A stretch of DNA of 64,000 bases from Merluccius polli (Eukaryota > Chordata > Actinopteri > Gadiformes > Merlucciidae). The notes under the pieces were generated by a model that had not been told where the DNA came from, did no database searches, and saw only the letters and a list, made by a program, of their open reading frames with translations. The first letter of the stretch is position 1. Each line of letters starts with the position of its first letter. This document shows, in pieces, positions 21,429 to 32,252 of this stretch. A program made the translations under genes and the position numbers. Location of the stretch: positions 275,501-339,500 of the forward strand of contig JAOPHQ010001991.1 of the NCBI GenBank assembly GCA_030340625.1, read 5' to 3'.

Positions 21429-21819
21429 TGCTAGAGCAGCGTTTCTCAAATGTGGGTATGTGTACACCTAGGGGTACTTTGAACGATTGCAGGGGGTACT
21501 TGGAACATTTAAAAAAAATTTGTTGTTGTGTTCATATTGGTTATGAACAATTGTAAAGTAATTACACCTTAGTACAAGTTTGGTAAATATTTCCAATGAC
21601 AAGTTCCTATGTTTCTCACTAAACTAACCATGTAATGTTCATGTTTACACCAAACAACATGCACACATATTTACACAATACACATACATTATTTATATTC
21701 ATTTTCAAATTTTTGTTCCTCCCCAAAATGTTTTGTGCTGGTGAAAGGGATACTTGGCTGAATAAATGTCTTAGAGGGGGTACTTTAGTACAAATAGTTT
21801 AAGAACCACTGTGCTAGAG
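21429..21819. mobile_element. Nested hAT MITE with perfect 8-bp TSD
   Basis: TGCTAGAG at 21429-21436 and 21812-21819 flanks 21437-21811 (375 bp). The ends are CAGCGTTTCTCAAA and TTTAAGAACCACTG, an imperfect inverted repeat. It contains GGGGGTACTT-type subterminal repeats on both sides. It is non-coding. Confidence 0.9.
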
Positions 21820-22337
21820 TATGCCATTGAGCTACACACTGCGTTGCTGCTGGCCCAGGAAAGTATTGTTGCAATCATTTGGTGTAAATCGTGTATGATA
21901 GAAGATATCTACAGGTGTTGATATTGTCCTTAAATTGATAGTTCAGATTGTTTGGAGTAGTAGTAGTAGTGCCAAAGGAAAGGGCTGTCTGGTAAGGTAT
22001 TCTTTATATAATGTACATTTATACTGATATTGATTTTTTTTAGGTGGGCCTTTTTTATGCGGCTAAAATATGTTTTGCTGCTGACCCTGTTTGCGTATTT
22101 ACTGGTACAGCTGTCTGCTTCTCCAAACTGGGGGCACGCTGACCTTTTACTGTCGGTAAAAGGTCACACTGACTATAGATAAGTACCCCATACAACCCCA
22201 CTTCGAAAAAATCTGAACTATCCATTTAAGGTTTTGATCATAGGCTGTCAGTGTAAATCCTGTATAAACTATACTCCAAACTATACACCATGTGTGCCCA
22301 GGGGCCTCTGCATTCGTAATCTGTGCTTGCTATAGAT

Positions 22338-22405
22338 TTCTAGCTAAATTATAGATAGACTATAGATTGATAGATTATAGAGATAGATTATAAATAGGTA
22401 GATTA
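22338..22405. repeat. Degenerate GATAGATTATA tandem repeat, left half
   Basis: Imperfect units built from GATAGATTATA fill this stretch and resume at 23877-23946. The Tc1 element therefore inserted inside this repeat. Confidence 0.8.
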
Positions 22406-22744
22406 TACAGTCCCTGACAAAAGTCTTGTCACTTATGCATTTTGTAGAAACAGCTTATAACCTGACTTTTAATTAATCCATTGGTTTTTAGAAATGGCTC
22501 AAATGAAAGCTAAAACCCTCCCAAATTATGTTTGATATACTAAAATAAATTTGCTTCACTGAAGAAAGATTGATCAATTAATGAACACAGAAAGGTCAGA
22601 TTTTGGCAAGACAAAAGTTTTGTCGCCTACAGGGAATAATGTGAAAATTGAACAAATAATTTACTTCAAATACAAAAATATGTTGCATAACATCAGTGAA
22701 TTAAGTAGTGGTGCTGTGAGATCCATATTTAATATCTTGTATGA

Positions 22745-23286
22745 CTTCCATGAGCTTGAAGGACTGCATCCATGCGGTTCGACAATGATTCATACAATTT
22801 ATTGATGAAGTCATCAGGAATAGCAAAGAAAGCAGTCTTACATGCCTCCCAGAGTTCATCAAGATTCTTTGGTTTCGTCTTCCATGCTCCCTCTTTCATT
22901 CTACCCCAGACATGCTCAATGATGTTCATGTCTGGTGACTGGGCTGGCCAGTCCTGGAGCACCTTGATCTTCTTCGCCTTCGTAGAGATGGAAGTATGCG
23001 ATAGAGCACCATCCTGCTGCAAAATTTGACCCCTTTTATGGTTGGGAATGTAAGAGGTAGCAAATACTTCTTGATATTTTAGGCTATTGATATTGCCTTC
23101 CACCCTGCAAATCTCTCGCACACCCCCATACTGGATGTAACCCCAGACCATGATTTTTCCGCCACCAAACATGGGTGAATCTCGGATCCATGCGGGCTCC
23201 AGTAGGTCTCCTGCAATATTTGCGGCAGCTGTGATGTGTACTTCCATCTCTACATCAAAGTTCCTCAAGGTGAAGTCCTGGAGCAC
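22745..23286 (-). pseudogene. Tc1 transposase, catalytic C-terminal part
   Basis: An open minus-strand frame of about 180 codons includes IMVWGYIQYGGV, LQQDGALSH (second catalytic aspartate) and NIIEHVWGRMKE (final acidic residue). The first catalytic aspartate and the DNA-binding domains should lie further upstream but are lost at the palindrome junction. The initiating M of the frame is not a true start. Confidence 0.85.
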
Positions 23287-23297
23287 CTTGATCTTTC

Positions 23298-23505
23298 AAG
23301 GTGCTCCAGGACTGGCCAGCCCAGTCACCAGACATGAACATCATTGAGCATGTCTGGGGTAGAATGAAAGAGGGAGCATGGAAGACGAAACCAAAGAATC
23401 TTGATGAACTCTGGGAGGCATGTAAGACTGCTTTCTTTGCTATTCCTGATGACTTCATCAATAAATTGTATGAATCATTGTCGAACCGCATGGAGTCGAA
23501 CTGCA
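23298..23505 (+). pseudogene. Tc1 transposase, inverted duplicate of the C-terminus
   Basis: The plus strand repeats DWPAQSPDMNIIEHVWGR to LYESLSNRM almost without change from the minus-strand copy. It then diverges by a small local duplication (GGAGTCGAACTGCATGGAG). It proves the inverted duplication and has no function of its own. Confidence 0.85.
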
Positions 23506-23876
23506 TGGAGATGCAGTCCTTCAAGCTCATGGAAGTCATACAAGATATTAAATATGGATCTCACAGAACCACTACTTAATTCACTGATGTTATGCAACAT
23601 ATTTTTGTATTTGAAGTGAATTATTTGTTCAATTTTCACATTACTCTCTGTAGGCGACAAAACTTTTGTCTTGCCAAAATCTGACCTTTCTGTGTTCATT
23701 AAATGATCAATCTTTCTTCAGTGAAGCAAATTCATTTTAGTATATTAAACATAATTTGGGAGAGTTTTAGCTTTCATATGAGCCATTTCTAAAACCAATG
23801 GATTAATTAACAGTCAGGTTATAAGCTGTTGTTTCTACAAAATGGATAAGTGACAAGACTTTTGTCAGGGACTGTA

Positions 23877-24505
23877 GATGCATAGCTAGATTATTGATAG
23901 TTTATAGATTGATAGATTATAGATCAATAGATTATAGATAGATAGACTAGAGGCGGAAAATATCAGTATCCTTAAACACAGAAATCAAGGAAATGGGAGA
24001 TGTTGATATTGAGTTACAAAAAGCTGTTTTATTTTCTTGCAATCCAAGCAAAATGCTAGAAATAAACATGCAGGTGTTTAATGGTTACTGTGTGCATTTC
24101 AAACTGTTTAAAAAAATTAGTTTTCATTTATCTGAGTGCACTGTCCGACATTGCTGGCTTGTGTGAAACCCTTTTAACCCTAAATGTGCGAGAGAAATGA
24201 GCTCAGAGGAAATGTGTAACTTCATGACTAAATACAAAATAAATAGGCCTATCAACATGTGGTTTACTAAAACACGCACATGATGGCCCTCGAACACCTC
24301 AAATTCACTTTGTATTGGATGCAATATTACAGGGGCAAAGGATTATGGGACGGCTTGTGTGACAAAAACTTAAAGGTCCTGTAGACATCTTTTTTGCTTT
24401 AAGGTATCAATATGAAGTAAATGTTGATTGCACAGTGTAATGGCTACAGAATAATGACACCATCTGCGTTTAGACGTTCCTTTGATTGCATGAAAATAAA
24501 ATCTG
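23877..24505. other. Repeat half, then unassigned sequence
   Basis: 23877-23946 is the right half of the GATAGATTATA repeat. The remainder shows no gene or repeat boundary. Confidence 0.5.
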
Positions 24506-24920
24506 TTTTTAAAAGTACAGTGTGTAAAATTTAGTGGCATCTAGTGGTGAGGTTGCAGATTAAAACCAACTGAATACTCCCCCTCACCTCTCCCTTTCCA
24601 ACGACGTAGGAGAAACTACAGTGGCCTGTAATGGTCACTAAGGTGCCAGGAGGTGCTAGAGGTGCATTAAATACTGGGAACTGTAATTGAATACCTGGTC
24701 CAAATCTCAACCAGTACTCCTGTACTCATTTTGGTTTTTTGTTTAAGTCTGCGATAGCCAATGTACATATATGGAAAGTCACCTGCATACAGTATGTGTG
24801 TTACATTCACACTGGAGCTCCACTGCCCATGCAGTTTCTTACATGCTTTTTCCTGTTGTAGAGCTAGCGGCCATTTTAATGTCATATCCATTCAGAACAT
24901 TTTGTAATGTGAGACGTATC
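24506..24920. repeat. Dispersed ~415-bp repeat, copy 2
   Basis: Same orientation and extent as 2530-2955, ending in the same GTGAGACGTATC. The RTE LINE starts on the next base. This copy is somewhat less decayed in the middle (CATCTAGTGGTGAGGTTGCA). Confidence 0.85.
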
Positions 24921-27832
24921 GGCCCCTCCCTGAGCTACTACCTTACCGTGGTGGAGGGGTTTGCGTGTCCTAATGACCCCCCAGCTCCGTTGTCGGAGGC
25001 TTTTATGCCCCTGGTAGGGTCACCCATGGCAAACAGGTCCGGGGGGAGGGGCCAGACAAAGGGTAGCTCAAAAGACCCTTATGATGAACAAAATAATTGG
25101 TCTTACGTGTCCCTCGCCCGGACGTGGGTCACCGGGGCCACCCCCTGGAGCCAGGCCTGGGGGTGGGGCTCGGGGGCGAGCGCCTGATGGCCGGGCCTAT
25201 ACCCATGGGGCCGGCCGGGCACAGCCCGAAGCGAAGACGTGGGACCCCCTTCACGCAGACTCACCACCAGCGGGAGGGGCCAAAGGGGTCGGGTGCAGTG
25301 TGAGCTGGGCAGCGGCCGAAGGCGGGGACCTTGGCGGTCTGATCCTCGGCTGCAGAAGCTAGCTCTAGGGACGTGGAACGTCATCTCTCTGGTGGGGAAG
25401 GAGCCTGAGCTGGTGTGCGAGGTTGAGAAGTTCCGGCTAGATATAGTCGGCCTCGCACATAGCAAGGGCTCTGGAACCAGTCTTCTCGAGAGGGGTTGGA
25501 CTCTCTTCCACTCTGGAGTTGCCACTGGTGAGAGGTGCCGGGCAGGGGTGGCAATACTTATTGCCCCCCGACTTGGTGCCTGTATGTTGGAGTTCACCCG
25601 GTAGACGAGAGGGTAGCTTCCCTCTGCCTTCGGGTGGGGGACAAATCCTGACTGTTGTTTGTGCCTATGGTCCAAACAGCAACTCAGAGTATCCACCCTT
25701 TTTGGACTCCTTGGAGGGGGTGCTGGAAAGTGCTCCCTCTGGGGATTCACTCGTTCTGCTGGGGGACTTCAACGCTCACGTTGGCAGCGACAGTGAGACC
25801 TGGAGGGGTGTGATTGGGAGGAACGGCCCCCCCGATCTGAACCCGAGTGGTGTTCGGTTATTGGACTTCTGTGCTCGCTACAGATTGTCCATAACAAACA
25901 CCATGTTCAAGCATAAGGGTGTCCATATGTGCACTTGGCACCAGGACACCCTAGGCCGCAGTTCGATGATTGACTTTTTAGTCGTGTTGTCGGACTTGCG
26001 GCCGCATGTCTTGGACACTCGGGCGAAGAGAGGGGCGGAGCTGTCAACTGATCACCACCTGGTGGTGAGTTGGCTACGATGGTGGGGGAGGATGCCGGTC
26101 AGACCTGGCAGACCCAAACGTATTGTGAGAGTCTGCTGGGAACGTCTGGCAGAGTCTCCTGTCAGAGAGAGCTTCAACTCCCACCTCCGGGAGAGCTTTG
26201 ACAATTGGGACATTGAGTCCGAATGGGCCATGTTCCGCGCCTCCATTGTTAAGGCGGACGACCAGAGCTGTGGCCGCAAGGTGGTCGGTGCCTGCCATGG
26301 TGGCAATTCCCAAACCTGCTGGTGGACACCGGCGGTGAGGGATGCCGTTAAACTTAAGAAGGAGTCCTATAGGACCTTTTTGGCCTGTGGGACTCCGGAG
26401 GTAGCAGGTAGGTACCGGCAGGCCAAGCGGAGTGCAGCTGCGGCGGTTGCTTAGGCAAAAACCCGGACATGGGAGGAGTTCGGTGAGGCCATGGAGAACG
26501 ACTTCCGGACGGCTTCGAAGAGGTTCTGGACCACCATCCGGCGTCTCAGGAGGGGGAAGCAGTGCATCGTCAACACTGTGTATGGTGGAGACGGTGCGCT
26601 GCTGACCTCGACTCGGGACGTTGTGGATCGGTGGAAGGAATACTTCGAAGACCTCCATAATCCCACCGACACGCCTTCCGGTAAGGAAGCAGGGCCTGTT
26701 GACTCAGGTGTGGGCTCTCCTATCTCTGGGGCTGAGGTCACCGAGGTGGTCAGGAAGCTCCTCGGTGGCAGGGCCCCGGGGGTGGATGAGGTCCGCCCGG
26801 AGTTCCTTAAGGCCCTGGATGTTGTGGGGCTGTCATGGTTGACACGACTCTGCAGCATCACGTGGACATCAGGGGCAGTGCCTCTGGATTGGCAGACTGG
26901 GGTGGTGGTCCCTCTTTATGAAGGGGGACCAGAGGGTGTGTTCCAACTATAGGGGGATCACACACCTCAGCCTTCCTGGTAAGGTCTATTCGGGGGTGCT
27001 GGAAAGGAGGGTCCGTCGGATAGTCGAACCTCGGATTCAGGAGGAGCAATGTGGTTTTCGTCCAGGTTGTGGAACAGTAGACCAGCTCTACACCCTCTGC
27101 AGGATCCTTGAGGGTGCATGGGAGTTTGCCCAACCAGTCCACGTGTTTTGTGGACTTGGAGAAGGCATTCGACCATGTCCCTCGGGGAGCCCTGTGGGGG
27201 GTTCTCCGGGAGTACGGGGTATCCGACCCCCCGATACGGGCTGTCCGTTCCCTGTATGACCGGTGTTAGAGCTTGGTCCGCATTGCCGGTAATAAGTTGG
27301 ACTTGTTTCCAGTGAGGGTTGGACTCCGCTAGGGCTGCCCTTTGTCACCGATCCTGTTCATAATTTTTATGGACAGGATTTCTAGGCACAGCCAGGGTGT
27401 TGAGGGGGTCCGGTTTGGTGACCTCAGGATTGGGTCACTGCTTTTTGCGGATGATGTGGTCCTGTTGGCTTCATCAGACCGTGACCTCCAACTCTCGCTG
27501 GACCGGTTCGCAGCCGAGTGTAAAGCGGCCGGGATGAGAATCAGCACCTCCAAATCCGAGTCCATGGTTCTCAACCGGAAAAGGGTGGAGTGCACTCTCC
27601 GGGTCGGGGATGAGATCCTGCCCCAAGTGGAGGAGTTCAAGTACCTCGGGGTCTTGTTCACGAGTGAGGGGAGGATGGAGTGGGAGATCGACAGGCGGAT
27701 CGGTGCGGCGTCTGCAGTAATGCGGACTCTGCACGGATCCGTCGTGGTGAACAGGGAGTTGAGCCAAAAGGCAAAGCTCTCGATTTACCAGTCGATCTTC
27801 GTTCCTGCCCTCACCTATGGTCATGAGCAAAG
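24921..27832 (+). mobile_element. RTE-clade (Rex3-like) LINE, truncated at the 3' end
   Basis: The 5' leader (ACCGTGGTGGAGGGGTTTG, then CCCTGGTAGGGTCACCCATG) is followed by an endonuclease and a reverse transcriptase in several frames. GC content is clearly above the flanks, as usual for this family. It ends abruptly in the reverse-transcriptase C-terminal region (ALTYGHE) without a 3' UTR. The element abuts copy 2 of the dispersed repeat. Antisense frames here (for example 25103-25750) are shadows. Confidence 0.85.
25365..26454 (+). pseudogene. RTE LINE endonuclease domain
   Basis: The frame ending at 25604 begins the domain (LALGTWNVISLVGKEPEL, GWTLFHSGV). After a frameshift the 25519-26454 frame carries VVCAYGPNSNSEYP, LLGDFNAHVGSDSE, TWHQDTLGRSSMIDF and STDHHLV, the apurinic-endonuclease motifs including the final histidine block. 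A TAG stop at about 26452 ends it before the linker. The fold is largely complete in sequence but the reading frame is broken at least once inside it. Confidence 0.85.
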
Positions 27833-27872
27833 ACATTACAAAATTCTTCATGTTCCTGCATTAGAAAGATAA
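26491..27872 (+). pseudogene. RTE LINE reverse transcriptase domain
   Basis: Three frames in order carry RAPGVDEVRPEFLKAL (26491-26952), EEQCGFRPGCGTVDQLYTL (26918-27259), and DRISRHSQGVEGVRF with LLFADDVVLLAS (27342-27872). FADD is the catalytic box at about 27443-27454. A frameshift lies near 26945, motif A is shifted near 27150 (EKAFDHVP in another frame), and a stop follows VRVGLR. The last few codons after about 27832 are not from the element. Confidence 0.85.
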
Positions 27873-28639
27873 ACCTTTTCAGCTGATATTTTTGTAGAAT
27901 ATACTCCTGTACAACCAATTACAGAACAGTCCTTGGCTTGCACTCAACCGGCGCACAATTTACAAAAAAATAGAGCAGGTCCTATCTTGCGTCCGCCGCT
28001 CTGCTTTGCCTGGTGCTGTGCAGCACTTTCAGAAGTGGGATTTCTTAAATGGATGTCAATGGGGTGCAGGACTGCAAGCCCTGTAAAATGTGTGAGCAGA
28101 TTTACTAAAATGTGCAAATAAAATACGCAGAAAATCACATGTCACCTCTGGGGCTCTATGTGTATGACCTTACTCATGTAAATGGCTTTCTTTTACATAC
28201 TTATGTCCTAAATATGAGAATATTCTGTTGGGATATGTAAAGCCTTGATGAGAGGGATTCGTAATTAATGTTCTATTTGGATTAAAAACATTTTGGGATA
28301 TTTATGTCAATTAGTCATGTGAATCAAATGTGATTAAACCATGTAACGTCTCTCCTGGCTTCACCAAAACATCCGTTACCAATATAATTTCTCAAAATGA
28401 TATTGTCAAAACGTAAACAGACATTCATTGTCGTGTAAAGTACTTGTATGGCGATTCACTTTTTTAAAATAATTTGTAATTTTGATTTCCAGTAATAATT
28501 ATCACTTGAAAAACATGACGTTATTTAGGAAAACAAACATTTTGCCGGTTCAAAGATTGACTGGGTTTTTGTATTATTATTTCTCAGATCAGGAGGGGGT
28601 CTAAACACTCCGACTCCGATTTGTAAATGTTTGACACAA
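27833..28639. other. Unassigned sequence
   Basis: No gene is seen. Around 27990-28090 the sequence alternates inverted pieces (GCAGCACTTTCAGAAGTGGG, GGTGCAGGACTGCAAGCC) but without clear ends. Confidence 0.4.
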
Positions 28640-29160
28640 ATTATTACTAGGGATGTCCGATATTGGCTTTTTTACCGATAACCGATAACCGATATTGTTC
28701 AACTCTTAATTTCCGATACCGATATCAACCGATACCAATATATGCGGAAACTTTGAAATAATTCCAAACTTTGAAATAATTCCAAACCACCAACATAACT
28801 ACAGCTACAACTAGCATCCTACACGGCCGCACATGCCCAGGCTTGTCATTGAGATGGCGCGGCGCATTTGATGATGTCATCAAACCACGTCCTCACTTGA
28901 AACATAACAGATGTCTGAAATTATTTCAAACAAAGTGTTTATTTATTTCACACTGTCTTTGTACTAACAGAAAATGGTCGCTTGCATTCGACTCAGGACA
29001 ATTAGAGCTTTCCAACAAGGTATAACATGCCATAGGCCACTTTAGTCATTTTGAGCTTTTTTAAAAACCGATTACCGATATTTTCCGATATTGATTTTTT
29101 ATGCCAATATCGGCCGATAATATCGGTGGGCCGATAATATCGGACATCCCTAATTATTAC
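28640..29160. mobile_element. Non-autonomous hAT with perfect 8-bp TSD
   Basis: ATTATTAC at 28640-28647 and 29153-29160 flanks 28648-29152. The ends are TAGGGATGTCCGATAT and its exact inverse. Degenerate CCGATA repeats fill both subterminal zones. It is a widespread fish MITE type. The small frames inside are not genes. Confidence 0.9.
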
Positions 29161-29189
29161 ATAATCATTTTTTGTGAGCTCAACCAAAG

Positions 29190-29823
29190 CCCTATTCGCA
29201 CAGGATTAGTATTACCTGGGGACCTCATGTGATTTAGTAATTACCCCCCCACGTCTGGGTTTCGTGCGGCGCATTCGCACGGGATAAGCGAAGTCTGTGT
29301 TTTAACTCGAATTTACTAACATTTTCCCCCGGATATGATGTTGGCCGATGATATGATGATAAATAACAATATGTTCCTTACCGCATGCTGCCATGCATGT
29401 CATCCATCTAATCATCTTTCGAGATTTTGCTCATCTGATGGATTTGAGCTTGCTCTTTCTGCGAATGGGTCTCCATGCTGTGTACGAAGATGAGCCTCCT
29501 GACTTTGCACCCAAAATTCTGTTAAAACTTTCATTTATAATTGCCAACGCAGCCTCCATAATTCTCGACCGGGAAAAAGGCAGAAAATGGTGCGGAAAAC
29601 ACAAAAAACAACCCCAAATCACAGAGATGCCGATTCGCACAGGACTAATATTATCACATGACCTCTGTGTTTGGCAAAATATGGTAGGTAATTTGCGGTG
29701 GAATTTTTACTTTGCAAATTACGGACATGGCAGATTCGCACGGGATTAAGATCAAAGACGACCTCCGCAATTATTACAAATTACTAGAGGTCGCCAGGTA
29801 ATACTTATCCCGTGCGAATAGGG
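29190..29823. mobile_element. MITE with repeated subterminal ATTCGCACGGGAT motifs
   Basis: CCCTATTCGCACAGGATTAG at 29190 is mirrored by CTTATCCCGTGCGAATAGGG ending at 29823, with the similarity extending about 30 bp. Internal copies of TTCGCACRGGAYTA lie at about 29275, 29634 and 29733. The TSD is not clear and the superfamily is open. The 118-codon frame at 29393-29749 shows no domain I can name. Confidence 0.75.
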
Positions 29824-31118
29824 ATTAAGACTAACTTACCTCCTTATTTATAGATATTGTCCTATCTTTAAAATAAGGTTAGCTGTTTTATTTAAAAAAG
29901 TATAATACATAAATACATTAAATGTACCAATTGATGACATACAGAGTGGAAAAGACAAAATTAAGATAACATTACATAACTGTAAAATGTATTTACTTGA
30001 TGTTTTTCATCCAGTAATATTTAAGAGGCAATGTAGGTATTTATTCCATTTACTCTAGTACATTTCAAAATTCCTGTTAGAGCCTTTAAAATTAACCCTT
30101 GTTGTTTTTTAAAATGAGCAGTGTAATTGTATTTGTGTTGTGGACGATACAAACGATAGACATTTTAAAAAGACAACAGCACATGGAAAGAAACAATTTA
30201 TCTCTGGTCATACACACTGGATGACTCATTCTAGTAAATACAAAGCAGTGCAGGATCAACATTGCTTTGTTAGATCAAAATAATTGTACAATAATTGTAA
30301 TGCATCTGTTTATGCAAAAGGCCAGTCTTGTCATTATTATGCATTATTCACATTTGATTGTGTGATTTTGAGCAGTATGATTCAATTACTGATCTAGCAA
30401 GTATGCATATGGAGAAACAAAACCATCAAAGATGGAATAAAGCAAAAATAACATTGTCACAGTAATGCCACACAACAAAATACAACATAGAACCACAACA
30501 TACAATCTTACCACTTCACAATAACAGCACAGCTTAATGCCTTAGATTACACAAATTGAGCCCGATTCCAACACAGTTTTGCTGTTGTAGACAATCTTTC
30601 AGCGTTGCAAGCAATTATGAATGTCGGGATGTCGTATCGGGCTGTCCTACCCCGTGTAGTGAGACACGGTCAAAAGCTTGCGATGTGGCGTCTGGGATGG
30701 TCCATGACACCCCGTAGTAAAGATGAGCGTGTTTGTTTTTTGTTTTTTATCGTTGTCGTATTGTCTGACAACTATGACGTGAACATTGACATTGATTAAC
30801 TAAATTTGACCCCTCCTCCCCAATCCCAGGTGAACTTGACGCTATTTTGTGAAGACGAAATTCGTCGTGGTCAAACGTGTAGTGTGTCCTGTCTCCCGCC
30901 CTGTCACAAGATTCTATGATGCAATAATTGCCTAATTTGGCAATAAATGTGTTGCAGGTAAGATTCAAGAGCTTTGATTTGAGTGTATTTGGTTAAAAAA
31001 AAGGCATATCAATCTGTGAGGTATTAATGAGTGAAATGCTCTGTGAGAATATGTTCTGTTCTGGTTGACTGCACCTGTCTCTGCCAAATTAGATTTTAGA
31101 CCATTCCCGGTTCATTTC
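29824..31118. other. Unassigned AT-rich sequence, likely dlgap intron
   Basis: No gene, repeat boundary or conserved motif is recognised. Because dlgap is transcribed leftward from 33.6 kb, this is expected to be intronic. Confidence 0.4.
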
Positions 31119-31592
31119 TAGCCTTGTGAGACCATCCCAATCTTGTGAGTTCACATTCTGTTTCGCTCTGCAGATCCGGCCTCGATCCCGTTTTAAGCCT
31201 TTTCCAAAAATGTTTAAATAATAGAACCAATCAGTGCTCAGGGGAGTGAGTTTCAGTTCATGACGAACAAGGAGTGCCACAGTCTGCCGAATTAAAAAGA
31301 TAATGGCAGTGCCCAAGGAAAGTGGAGAGATCTACGGAGTAATCAAAACAGTTTTTTATTCAAAAAAGGCTGAATAATGATGTTAAAATAGCAGAAATCT
31401 GCAAGGCTTTTCTCAGATTATGTTTTTGCTTTAATTTCAAACAGAGAGAGAGTAAGGGCGTCACTCTGATGGGCGCAAGTTTTTGGAACAACATAAGGCT
31501 GCGGCTATATTTGAAAATCAATTACTGCCCAGCCAAGGCCATTTATTGCGAATCGCAAACGTGAATATCTGGACGGTCTCTCAAGGCTAGCT
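31119..31592. mobile_element. MITE-like inverted repeat unit
   Basis: CTAGCCTTGTGAGACCATCC at 31119 is mirrored by GGACGGTCTCTCAAGGCTAG ending at about 31591 with two mismatches. No clear TSD and no coding capacity. Confidence 0.6.
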
Positions 31593-32252
31593 AATTTCTG
31601 ACCGATCAGGGCATCTCTTCTGTGATTGGTTTGGGGAATCCATCTTGCCTGTCAATCGCAGGTGCGTGAAGTGCAACACTTCTTAATGGCGGCGAAATAT
31701 AAGGAGGGAGGGACCAGAGAGGGAGTTTTTTTTCGGGTTGTTTATTTTCAAAATCTTGCTCTCTTTTGTTCTTTTCTGCTCTCTCGCAAATCACGCTCAA
31801 ATTGTACCTACAACACCATTAATTGTCAATTAAAAATAAGTTGTCAACAAAAATAAAGGTAAGAATGCATACTATTAATTTGATGTTTGATCAACAGTTC
31901 AAAACTTCTCATGAAAATAAATGTAGTTACCTGCCATGTAGAGCGTAAGGCTTCCAATGGCCTTCCACTTTAAACTTAAAAAATGGAAGGGGGAATATGG
32001 AGCCTCTGTAAACCAAGTTGATAAAAGTGTGCAGGAGAGCTGGGTAACAGGATTAATGGCAGATCAAATAAGTCTGCAGTGACGCATGATGGAGTTAGGT
32101 GATGGCCAGAACCAAAATGTGGGTTGTGAGAGAGGGTACAGGAACAATGAGCTCAAGACTGAGAGGGAGGAGATGTGTGTGAGAGAAAAGTGAGTAAGAG
32201 TGAGCCAACTAGTTTTTAAGTAGGGGGCGTGTAGGGAGAATGCATTAGTTAC
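31593..32252. other. dlgap intron, no feature
   Basis: The intron begins at 32252 on the minus strand with GTAACT directly after the coding exon. Nothing else is recognised, apart from possible dispersed-repeat sequence near 31610-31860. Confidence 0.5.

Larger units (their letters stand above)
20465..22337 (+). mobile_element. hAT element with perfect 8-bp TSD
   Basis: CTATAGAT at 20465-20472 and 22330-22337 flanks 20473-22329. The ends are CAGGCACGGATTATCC and an imperfect inverse ending ATTCGTAATCTGTGCTTG. A decayed hAT C-terminus is encoded near the left end and another hAT MITE (21437-21811) is nested inside. Most of the transposase gene is deleted. Confidence 0.85.
22406..23876. mobile_element. 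Palindromic Tc1/mariner element
   Basis: TA flanks 22408-23874. Both ends read CAGTCCCTGACAAAAGTC inward. The left arm carries the 3' part of a Tc1 transposase gene on the minus strand. The right arm is an inverted copy of its last about 580 bp, so most of the unit is one hairpin. At the centre a 17-bp perfect stem (GTCCTGGAGCACCTTGA) closes on a 4-base loop at about 23274-23311. The 5' half of the gene is absent. Confidence 0.9.

Noticed and set aside
22142..22166. Hairpin GACCTTTTACTG...TAAAAGGTC
   Set aside because: Short stem within a hAT interior; no evidence of function.
25103..25750. 215-codon minus-strand frame
   Set aside because: Antisense to the RTE LINE endonuclease region; GC-rich sequence has few antisense stops.
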